From: Pseudomonas anuradhapurensis
GTDB lineage: Bacteria > Pseudomonadota > Gammaproteobacteria > Pseudomonadales > Pseudomonadaceae
Assembly (NCBI RefSeq): GCF_014269225.2
Contig: NZ_CP077097.1
Coordinates: forward strand, 4,971,001-5,035,000
Direction of reading: 5' to 3'
DNA: 64,000 nt
Shown here: positions 1 through 8,500 of the stretch, one piece after another
Layout: each line of letters starts with the position of its first letter
How positions within the stretch are numbered: position 1 is the stretch's first letter
Notes under the pieces: generated by a model
Seen by the model: the letters and a program-made list of their open reading frames with translations, nothing else
Told to the model about the DNA's origin: nothing
Database searches by the model: none
Made by a program: the position numbers and the translations under genes

Positions 1-1
1 C

Positions 2-394
2 GAAGCCATCGAGCAGCAACGCTATGACGTGATCGTGGTCAACTACGCCAACGGCGACATGGTTGGCCACACGGGCGTATTCGAGGCGGCAGTGAAGGCT
101 GTCGAGGCCCTGGATGGCTGCGTCGGCCGCATCGTCGACGCGCTGGACAAGGTGGGCGGCGAAGCGCTGATCACCGCCGACCACGGCAACGTCGAGCAGA
201 TGGAAGACGAAAGCACCGGCCAGGCGCACACCGCGCACACCACCGAGCCGGTGCCGTTCATCTATGTCGGCAAGCGCAACCTGAAAGTCCGTGAAGGCGG
301 CGTGCTGGCCGACGTGGCGCCGACCATGCTGAAGCTGCTGGGGCTGGAAAAACCGGCGGAAATGACCGGTACGTCAATCCTGGTCGACGCCTGA
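2..394 (+). CDS. gpmI: 2,3-bisphosphoglycerate-independent phosphoglycerate mutase, 3' part
   Basis: This is the last 130 codons of a gene that begins before the window. GpmI interconverts 3- and 2-phosphoglycerate in glycolysis and gluconeogenesis, in the cytoplasm, as a metalloenzyme of the alkaline phosphatase fold. Visible family motifs are [13 protein letters not shown] near the left edge and [11 protein letters not shown] about 45 residues later; these supply metal ligands and active-site residues of the phosphatase domain. The C-terminus (TGTSIL before the stop) is typical of bacterial GpmI. It is followed by a strong intrinsic terminator, so it forms its own transcription unit ahead of the envelope genes. 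The identification is firm; only the N-terminal part is missing. Confidence 0.95.
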   Translation, partial: EAIEQQRYDVIVVNYANGDMVGHTGVFEAAVKAVEALDGCVGRIVDALDKVGGEALITADHGNVEQMEDESTGQAHTAHTTEPVPFIYVGKRNLKVREGGVLADVAPTMLKLLGLEKPAEMTGTSILVDA

Positions 395-443
395 TTCTGT
401 GCAGGGGCCGCGTTGCGGCCCTGTTTCCACATGAATTCCAGAC

Positions 444-480
444 AAACGCCTCCCTGCATCCGCAGCGAGGCGTTTTTTTT
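444..480 (+). terminator. Rho-independent terminator after gpmI
   Basis: A stem of 13 pairs with one C-C mismatch (AAACGCCTC...CTGC against GCAG...GAGGCGTTT) closes on an ATCC loop and runs into eight T residues. A weaker GC-rich hairpin with one bulge lies just upstream at 402-423. Together they end gpmI transcription. Confidence 0.9.
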
Positions 481-534
481 GCACGCCCAGGCGGGCATAC
501 TAGGCCAGTCTCCATCCTTGGTACGCCAAACCCC

Positions 535-1839
535 ATGCTTCGCGCCCTGATCCTCCTAGCCCTATCTTGCCTGCTCGGTCCGGCATTCGCCGATGAGCGT
601 GCGCAGACCCAGCAACAACTGGATGCCACCCGCCAGGATATTGCCGAGCTCAAGAAGACGCTGAGCAAGCTCCAGGAAGAAAAGGCCGGTGTGCAGAAGG
701 ACCTCAAAGCCACCGAGACCGATATTGGCAACCTCGAAAAGCAGGTGGAGGCGCTGCAGCAAGAACTAAAAAAGACCGAGGGCGAGCTGGAGCGCCTTGA
801 TACCGAGAAAAAAAAACTCCAGAGCGCCCGCGTTGAACAACAGCGACTGATCGCCATCCAGGCCCGTTCGGCCTACCAGAACGGCCGCGAGGAATACCTC
901 AAGCTGCTGCTCAACCAGCAGAATCCCGAGAAGTTCGCCCGCACCCTCACCTACTACGATTACCTGAGCAAGGCGCGCCTGGAGCAACTGCGCACCTTCA
1001 ACGAGACCTTGCGCCAGCTGGCCAACGTGGAGAAGGACATTGCCACCCAGCAGGAACAGCTGCTGGCCCAGCGCGCCGACCTCGACAGCCGCCGCCAGGC
1101 CCTGGAAGCCGAGCGTGGCAAACGCCAGCAGGTACTGGCCAAGCTCAACAGTGACATGAAGGACCGCGACCAGAAGCTGCAGGCGCGCGAGCAGGACCAG
1201 GCCGACCTGGCCAAAGTGCTCAAGACCATCGAGGAAACCCTGGCACGCCAGGCCCGCGAGGCCGAAGAGGCGCGCCAGAAAGCCTTGCTGGCCCAGCAGG
1301 AGGCTGAAAAACGCCGCCAGCAAGAGGCCCTGGCTGCGGCCGCCGCCCGCGAGCAAGACAGCGAACCCGCAGAGCCACCGAAAAAGGCCCGTACCACCCT
1401 GGGCCCGATGGTTTCCAGCGACGGCGCGAGCTACGGCGGCGCATTTTCTGCCGCGCGCGGAAAACTTCCCTGGCCAGTCAATGGTCGATTACTGGCACGC
1501 TTCGGTGATGCCCGCGGCAACGATGCCCGTGCCAAGTGGGATGGGGTAATGATCAGCGCCAGCCCGGGCACCCAGGTACGTGCCGTGCACGGCGGGCGTG
1601 TCGTGTTCGCCGACTGGTTGCGCGGTGCCGGGCTTCTGGTCATTCTCGACCATGGCAACGGTTACCTGAGCCTGTATGGGCATAACCAGAGCCTGCTCAA
1701 GAGCGCCGGTGATATCGTCAAGGCCGGCGAAGCCATTTCCACCGTTGGCGACAGCGGCGGCCAGGACGCTGCCGGCTTGTATTTCGCCATTCGCCAGCAG
1801 GGCCGGCCTACCGACCCTTCGCAATGGTGCCGGGGCTAG
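535..1839 (+). CDS. EnvC-like murein hydrolase activator (M23/LytM family, degenerate)
   Basis: 434 residues. The first 19 form a signal peptide (hydrophobic LILLALSCLLG, then a PAFA-type cleavage site), so the product is periplasmic. Residues about 20-260 are a long Gln/Glu/Lys/Ala-rich coiled coil, and the last 120 form a LytM/peptidase M23 fold. That domain lacks the usual zinc ligands: the H-x3-D position reads KWDG and the HxH position reads LYFAI. This is the pattern of EnvC/NlpD-type factors, which activate amidases at the division septum rather than cut peptidoglycan themselves. It sits between gpmI and a C-terminal processing protease, a common Pseudomonas arrangement. The family is firm; the activator role is inferred from the missing ligands. 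Confidence 0.9.
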   Translation: MLRALILLALSCLLGPAFADERAQTQQQLDATRQDIAELKKTLSKLQEEKAGVQKDLKATETDIGNLEKQVEALQQELKKTEGELERLDTEKKKLQSARVEQQRLIAIQARSAYQNGREEYLKLLLNQQNPEKFARTLTYYDYLSKARLEQLRTFNETLRQLANVEKDIATQQEQLLAQRADLDSRRQALEAERGKRQQVLAKLNSDMKDRDQKLQAREQDQADLAKVLKTIEETLARQAREAEEARQKALLAQQEAEKRRQQEALAAAAAREQDSEPAEPPKKARTTLGPMVSSDGASYGGAFSAARGKLPWPVNGRLLARFGDARGNDARAKWDGVMISASPGTQVRAVHGGRVVFADWLRGAGLLVILDHGNGYLSLYGHNQSLLKSAGDIVKAGEAISTVGDSGGQDAAGLYFAIRQQGRPTDPSQWCRG

Positions 1840-1917
1840 TCAAATTTCTACGGCGTAGCCCACGAGCCACGCCGATGCTCCCCAGGGAGCGCCTACAGGA
1901 TCAGGAGTTCGTTCGAC

Positions 1918-3234
1918 ATGCTGCACTCGCCTCGTCTCACCCAGCTGGCCCTGTCCATCGCCTTGGCGGTGGGCGCGCCCCTGGCTACTGCCGCAGAGCC
2001 GGCCAAGCCGGCAGCGGTACCGGCCACCGCGGTGACCGCCAAGGCCCCCCTGCCGCTCGAGGAGCTGCGTACCTTCGCCGAGGTCATGGACCGCATCAAG
2101 GCGGCCTACGTGGAGCCGGTGGACGACAAGACCCTGCTGGAAAACGCGATCAAGGGCATGCTCAGCAACCTCGACCCGCACTCGGCCTACCTCGGCCCCG
2201 AGGACTTCCAGGAGCTGCAGGAAAGCACCAGCGGCGAGTTCGGCGGGCTGGGCATCGAAGTGGGCCAGGAAGACGGCTTCATCAAGGTGGTCTCGCCCAT
2301 CGATGACACCCCGGCCTCGCGTGCCGGCGTGCAGGCAGGTGACCTGATCGTCAAGATCAATGGCGCCCCGACCCGGGGCCAGACCATGACCGAGGCGGTC
2401 GACAAGATGCGCGGCAATGTCGGTGAAAAGATCACCCTGACCCTGGTGCGGGATGGCGGCACCCCCTTCGACGTAACCCTTGCCCGCGCTGTCATCCAGG
2501 TCAAGAGCGTGAAGAGCCAGCTGCTGGAGAACGACTACGGCTACATTCGCATCACCCAGTTCCAGGTCAAGACCGGCGACGAAGTGGGCAAGGCCCTGGC
2601 CAAGCTGCGCAAGGACAACGGCAAGAAGCTGCGCGGTGTGGTGCTGGACCTGCGCAACAACCCCGGTGGCGTGCTGCAGTCGGCGGTGGAAGTGGCCGAC
2701 CACTTCCTGACCAAGGGCCTGATCGTCTACACCAAGGGCCGCATCGCCAACTCCGAGCTGCGCTTCTCGGCCGACCCGGCCGACGCCAGCGAAGGCGTAC
2801 CATTGGTAGTGCTGATCAACGGCGGCAGCGCCTCGGCCTCGGAAATCGTCGCCGGCGCCCTGCAAGACCAGAAACGCGCGGTGCTGATGGGTACCGACAG
2901 CTTCGGCAAAGGCTCGGTGCAGACCGTGCTGCCGCTGGCCAACGACCGTGCCCTGAAGCTGACCACTGCGCTGTACTTCACCCCCAATGGCCGCTCGATC
3001 CAGGCCCAGGGCATCGTCCCCGACATCGAAGTACGCCCGGCCAAGCTCACCGCCGAAGCCGACACCGACAACTTCAAGGAAGCCGACCTGCAGGGCCACC
3101 TGGGCAACGGCAATGGCGGCGCCGACCGCCCGACCGGCAGCGGCAAGCGCAAGGAGCGCCCACAGGATGACGACTTCCAGCTGAGCCAGGCCTTGAGCCT
3201 GCTCAAGGGCCTGAATATCACCAAGGGCGAATGA
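1918..3234 (+). CDS. ctpA: C-terminal processing peptidase (S41 family), CtpA type
   Basis: 438 residues with an N-terminal signal sequence (LALSIALAVGAPLATAAEP), so the protein is exported to the periplasm. A PDZ domain covers residues about 95-180 (GGLGIEV..., GVQAGDLIVKING). The S41 catalytic core follows, with the nucleophile Ser in NGGSASASEI and the general-base Lys in SFGKGSVQ. Such proteases trim or degrade periplasmic proteins, including peptidoglycan cross-link hydrolases. The C-terminal 60 residues are a charged linker plus a short helix. The stop overlaps the next start (ATGA at 3231-3234), so the two genes are translationally coupled. The symbol follows usual Pseudomonas annotation of this locus. 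Confidence 0.93.
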   Translation: MLHSPRLTQLALSIALAVGAPLATAAEPAKPAAVPATAVTAKAPLPLEELRTFAEVMDRIKAAYVEPVDDKTLLENAIKGMLSNLDPHSAYLGPEDFQELQESTSGEFGGLGIEVGQEDGFIKVVSPIDDTPASRAGVQAGDLIVKINGAPTRGQTMTEAVDKMRGNVGEKITLTLVRDGGTPFDVTLARAVIQVKSVKSQLLENDYGYIRITQFQVKTGDEVGKALAKLRKDNGKKLRGVVLDLRNNPGGVLQSAVEVADHFLTKGLIVYTKGRIANSELRFSADPADASEGVPLVVLINGGSASASEIVAGALQDQKRAVLMGTDSFGKGSVQTVLPLANDRALKLTTALYFTPNGRSIQAQGIVPDIEVRPAKLTAEADTDNFKEADLQGHLGNGNGGADRPTGSGKRKERPQDDDFQLSQALSLLKGLNITKGE

Positions 3235-4010
3235 TCCACCCCATGCGTTATCTGCTGTGTCTGTTGTTCTGCCTGTTGGCCGGGGTCGCGCACGCGGCAC
3301 CGACCGGCAAGGCCTACATGAGCATCATCATCGACGACCTGGGCCAGAACCCCGAACGCGACAGCCGCACCCTGGCCTTGCCGGGGCCGGTGACCATGGC
3401 GATCATGCCCGACACCCCACACGCCACAGACTTCGCCCGCCAGGCACACAAGGCCGGCAAGACGGTCATCCTGCACATGCCCATGGACCCGGCCAACGGG
3501 CCCTATGCCTGGCACCCCGGCGCCCCCATCGAAGAGCTGGCGCGGCGCCTGGACAGCGCGTTGCTCAAGGTGCCCTACGCCGCCGGCATCAACAACCACA
3601 TGGGCAGCCGCATGACGGCCCAGCGCGAAGCCATGGCCTGGCTGATGGGCGAGCTGCAGCGGCGCCACCTGTTCTTCGTCGACAGCCGCACCAGTGCCGC
3701 TACGGTGGCCGCTGCCGAAGCACAGGCGCAGGGGCTGGCGCATGTCTCGCGGGATGTGTTTCTCGACGACGTGCGCACCACCGAGGCCATTGCCGGGCAG
3801 TTTCAACAAGGTATAGCCCTGGCACACAAACAAGGCTCGGCAGTGTTGATTGGCCACCCTTACCCGCAAACGCTCGAAGTGCTGGCACGCGAACTGCCCC
3901 GCCTGAAAAGCCAGGGAGTCATTCTGCTCAGCCTGCCGCAGATGATTGCCGAGCGCAGCAATCAAGCCATGCCAGCGCATGGCAGGCATGGCCGCTACAG
4001 CAACCGCTGA
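3231..4010 (+). CDS. Divergent polysaccharide deacetylase family protein
   Basis: 259 residues starting with a signal peptide (YLLCLLFCLLAGVAHAAP). The rest has the fold signature of the divergent polysaccharide deacetylase family (YibQ/DUF610): an early MSIIIDDLGQN strand with the acidic pair, LPGPVTMAIMP, HMPMDP, NNHMGSRMT and FFVDSRTS. In related NodB enzymes the Asp and His residues bind metal. The substrate is unknown, and the family usually travels with an EnvC-like gene and a CtpA-like gene, as here. The ATG at 3231 overlaps the ctpA stop by 4 nt. Secretion and gene context point to envelope or peptidoglycan maintenance. Confidence 0.87.
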   Translation: MIHPMRYLLCLLFCLLAGVAHAAPTGKAYMSIIIDDLGQNPERDSRTLALPGPVTMAIMPDTPHATDFARQAHKAGKTVILHMPMDPANGPYAWHPGAPIEELARRLDSALLKVPYAAGINNHMGSRMTAQREAMAWLMGELQRRHLFFVDSRTSAATVAAAEAQAQGLAHVSRDVFLDDVRTTEAIAGQFQQGIALAHKQGSAVLIGHPYPQTLEVLARELPRLKSQGVILLSLPQMIAERSNQAMPAHGRHGRYSNR

Positions 4011-4088
4011 GCGGGTTCTTCACCTATGTACCGCCACCTTCCCCGATAGCGCCTGCACGCTTCGACCTCCATCCCAAGGAGGTACGAC

Positions 4089-5490
4089 ATGCAACTCCCC
4101 TCAATCCTGGCGACACTGGCCTTGGCGCTATTCGGCAATCTGGCTGGCGCCGATGACACCGCCAGCACGCTCGCCGAACCGGCAACCTTGTACAACAGTA
4201 ATGGGCAAAGCGCCCAATGGACCGGTGTTGGTCGGCTGGTTTCCCAGAACAAGCATTGCATCGGCACATTGCTGGACAGCAGCGATGCCGCTACCGACCC
4301 GGCTGCACCGGCCTATGTATTGACCGCTGGCCACTGCGTTGGCGGCATCAATGGCAAGGTCCTCGTGGACCGGCCGATTAACGGCAGTATCAGCTTCAAT
4401 TATTTTGTCGATACGCAAGACCAGCGTCACACCGTGCCCCTGAAGCGCACGATATGGAACAGCTTGCAAGGTGCCGACCTGGCGCTTCTGGAGCTCGATG
4501 CCAAGCTCGAGGAGCTGCGGACGCTGGGAATTACACCACTCAAACCAGGCCCATCCCCGGCTCCGGGGAGCGCAGTCCTGGTAGTCGGCGAGCCAAGTTC
4601 GATCGGCAAAGGCCTGCGCCTGTCCACCTGTACAGAGCGTTTCCAGGGCACATCCAGCGTCGGTAGCGGTGTGGCGCAATGCCAGGCGTAATGATTGCCA
4701 GGGCCTGGCTGAAGGAGCATCCGGGAGCCCGGTCGTGGACCGCAGGAGCAATCGCCTGGTCGGTATCGCCAACAGCCTGCATGACAATGAGGTCGGTGCT
4801 ATTCCGGTCCAACGCCTACATGGCTGTTTCAGTGCAGGTCGTGTGGACCTTGAGCTAGAGGGTTGCCAATTACTGCCGGGCTTTCAGCTCGAGCCGCAGG
4901 GCAACAGCTTCAGGAAGCTGACCAAAGCCCGAAGCCAGGCTGATGGTTCCCTTGAGCCTGCACGCTGGGGCTTCCAGTTCCTGATCGATACACCACGCTA
5001 CCGCTACAAAACCAGCACCGACGCACTTGCCTGCGAAGATCCGGTTGGCTACAGCGGCACCCTTACTTCAAGCGAAGCCATGATCAACGACCCGATCGGC
5101 CCCGAGCCCGGTGTTCACTACCTGTGCCTGATCGGCGTACAGGCGCCAGAGCAATTACCTTCTCGTGCGCTCATGGCCAATAGCCTGAGCATCAAAGTGG
5201 AACTGCTACCACCTGGCAAACCCCTGGCTCAGGTGATGATCGGACACTTGCCTGACGGTGGCGCCCGGATCAGTTGGTTGCGTGATCCTGATGTCGTGTT
5301 CTACCGGGTAAAGCGTGGCACACCAGAAACGACAGACTGCCACGATCCGTCAGGCTATCGCCTATTGCGCGCACTAAGCCGTGATATCCCGGGTTCGGCC
5401 TTGCCCTTGAAGCTATGCAGCGTCGCCATCGATGTGATTGGGCAGAGTTCTGAATTCCGTACTGACCTGATTCAGGCTGCGGCACCGTAG
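4089..5490 (+). pseudogene. Trypsin-like serine protease, interrupted by a frameshift
   Basis: Two adjoining reading frames make one secreted protease. The first (4089-4691, frame 3) starts after a perfect AAGGAGGT site (4076-4083). It has a signal peptide, the catalytic His in VLTAGHCVGG and the Asp in GADLALLELD, and stops at TAA 4689-4691. The second (frame 1, open from about 4669 to 5490) begins with RNDCQGL and carries the nucleophile Ser in EGASGSPVVD, then about 230 further residues. Homology therefore crosses from one frame to the other near 4683-4690, needing a net +1 base (or -2). The product as written lacks its catalytic Ser. Either the gene is broken in this strain or the assembly has a one-base error. 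The C-terminal extension is not recognised. Confidence 0.75.
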
Positions 5491-5500
5491 CAGGCCGACG

Positions 5501-5541
5501 CGCCTGCCGTACCCAGGCATGATTGTCAGGTACGGCAGGCG
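5501..5541. terminator. Bidirectional hairpin between convergent genes
   Basis: A perfect 13-bp inverted repeat (CGCCTGCCGTACC at 5501-5513, GGTACGGCAGGCG at 5529-5541) with a 15-nt loop lies between the ends of the protease pseudogene and the large minus-strand gene. T-tracts are short, but the position fits a shared terminator. Confidence 0.7.
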
Positions 5542-5566
5542 GGCTCCCGTCTTGTTACTGGGCCGG

Positions 5567-8500
5567 TCAGAACGGAATGATGCCCCGGGCTTGCTCCAGC
5601 GTCAGCTTGCCACGGTGGAGCCGTTGCCCTGCGCTTGCAGCGAGGCGGCTGCTCATGCGACGTTGGCTCCAGGTCTTGAGGTGGCCGGTAACGAAATCCT
5701 CGGCGAAGTCGTCAGGCGAGCGGAAATGGAAATGCGCAGCCCACAGATTTCGCTTGCTTGGCAGGCGCAGCACCCGATACTCGTCAAACGCACTACCATC
5801 CTGCATGGTTCGCCGCTCGTTGTATTCGACCGCGATCAGCTTCTTTTCGTGCAGGAAACGCAAGGCTTCAGCGGAGGGATAATTGGTGTCGGTATAAAGG
5901 GTGGTCAGCTGGAGCTCTTTCTCCGCAGCCAAAGCATCCGACTCTCGCTCCAGGGTCCTGAGCAGCGTGTCGTTGCCGCCCGCATCACGCAGGGTGCTCG
6001 CCGCCTGATCCAGTTTGCCCAGCTGCTGGTCGAACAACCCAGCGAGCAAGGTACCCTTGATATCGTTGTCGACATACGACTTGGCCTTTACCCGCAACGC
6101 ATTGTTCTCGTCCAGCAGTGACTGCACCCACATGGCCAGATCACTTGGGGGCGCTTCGTCAGCCGCCGAAGGCTGCTCAGCCTCACGCTCGCGCCACTCG
6201 CCATCTACCAGTTCGAACGTGGCCAGCACGGTATCACTGACCGCCTCACGCACCTCGAGCAGGCGCTGCCCTTGCAGCTCGATCTCGGTTCCGATCATTA
6301 GCTGGCCCTGGGCATTACGCGCTATCCGCTGCGTCGCGCTGGACGCCTTGTAGGGCGAACGCCTGGCTGGCACCTCGGGGTCATCCTGCTCTCGAGCCGC
6401 CTCGACCAGACGCCTGCCCGCATCCAGTTTGAGCTTGCCGAGATGTTCGCGGTACCGATCGATCATCGTCGGCTCGATCAACACTCCGCCTTCCTTGCGA
6501 ATGCGATCGCTGTTGAGCAGCGCAGCACTGTACTCATCCCAGGCTTCCTGCAGGATGACAATCCTGTCCTGCGCCGACAAGTTGGCAAAGTCCAGCTCAC
6601 CATGAGCTTCAGCGGCATTGCGCAGACTCAGGCTAGCCAGCTCGTCCCGGTAGCCGGCGAGCACGTTTTGCCCAGCCGCCCTGTCAAGATGCAATGCCAG
6701 GTCAGCCAGGTTCATTATCTGGTGGAAACGCAGCTGAACCGTGGAGAAGTTGCGTCGGGCAATCAGTTGCGCAACGGTACGCACAGGCTCACCCGCGATA
6801 CCGCTAATCGTGAAATCGTCTGCAGCATCAACCAACAACTGATCGAGACCCTCGAAGCCTACGAGTATGCGCTCCTGCAGGTCGACAACCTTTTCCAGCC
6901 TGAGGCGGAACGTCTGATACAGCTCAGCGACCTCGCCGATTGGCCGCCCATTCAAGGCCTTTTGCATTTCGACCAGTTTGGGGTACTCCACCAGATCCCA
7001 AAGCTCATCGATAATGAATTCGTTATTGCGGATAAGGCTCTCCCGGGTAGATTTCTCGTATTGCGGAAGCACATCATCCCAGGCGTGCCTCTGCCGCTCG
7101 CTGGCATATTTGGGTTCTTTGATGGTCTTCAGCAGCGGGAGTATTTCCTTTTCAACGTGGACGGTGGCCTCCAACTGCTGTATCAACTGGTCCCTTTGCC
7201 GGGCGAAGGTCACCTCCAGATCAGTTATGCGTTCATCGAAGCGCTGCAGCAACGCTTGCAAACTGGCAGCTTCGTCCCCCTCCGGCAACGAAGATAGAGT
7301 TGCGGCTGTCTCGGCTCTGCGCACCTTCAAGGCTTCGAGCCTGTTCTTCGACTCCAGCGAGTTCGCGACCATACTGCCGTATTGCTCTCTCTTCTGGTTA
7401 GCCTGTTCACCTAGCTGGTTGATTGTTTTATGCAACTCAAGGAACTGCTTTGCCAGCCGATCGCGGACGGAGTTTCGTGGCATGCCAGCGGCCAGACGAA
7501 GTGTCGCGTCTACCCGCCAGACGTCATCGATAAAGCTCAGCCAGGGCCCTGGGGCTCCTTTGGAGTCGACCACCCGTACACCATCAGGAAATTGCTCTAC
7601 ACGGTAGACGTCACCGGCCAACGCTACGTAATAGTTGTCATCGATGCGGTACGAGCCCACCATGTCGCCGTCAATCAAGGGTTTCACGCCATTGAGCGAG
7701 ACATTGGAACGCATAGCCAGCAGTGCTTGCCGCTGTGCTTGCGGCAACCAGTTGAAGCCACTCTGGCCGCGCCAGGTAAAATCAAGCCTGCTGCCGGGCA
7801 GCGCTTCGCCCACAACCACCGCCTTCTCCACTGGCGCGACGGAAACCTCGGCAAAAGCCCCGCGCTGCGGTTCAGGCCCTTCGATGACTGCCGCGCCGGG
7901 CATTTCATGGCTGGAAACTGCCGGTAACGGTTGCCTGGCATGCAACAACACCATGCACAAATTCAGCATCAGGTCGGCAACGGCAGCCGCACGGTCAAAC
8001 GCATCGCCGCGCTCAAGCGCATCAAGGTCGTGTGGCAAGGAAACCAGCAGTTGCACCAGCCAGGCCACGGATGCCACCGGCCCACGCAGCACCAAGGTCA
8101 CGACATCGAACAATAGCCATGCGCCCTCGCACAGGGTCTGCCAGCGGCTCTCGGCATTGGATACGGACTGCTCTTCGGCGATACTTACCAGCAGATCGCG
8201 GTTCGCCACATACAGCTTCTCGTCGATGTTGTTACGCCAATAGGTGATGGCCAGCTGGGCTGGTGCCGGGCGTGTGAGATTGACGTAGGGGTCGATGCCG
8301 ATGACATTGATATGGGGTTCGCTGAAACCACCATGGTCATATACCGCTCTGACACTCGGGTCCATCCAGTCGAGAATGCTGTCCTGCAGGATCGCCGAGT
8401 CGTGCACATGTTCGAGCAAGGCCGACAGGCTGCCATATTCACGAAGTGTGTCCTGAGTGAACAAAGGGCGGTAAAGCAGTACCAGCGAGGGCTCTACGCA

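Noticed and set aside
4669..4700. Programmed ribosomal frameshift in the protease gene
   Set aside because: No slippery heptamer or downstream pseudoknot was seen; mutation or sequencing error is simpler.
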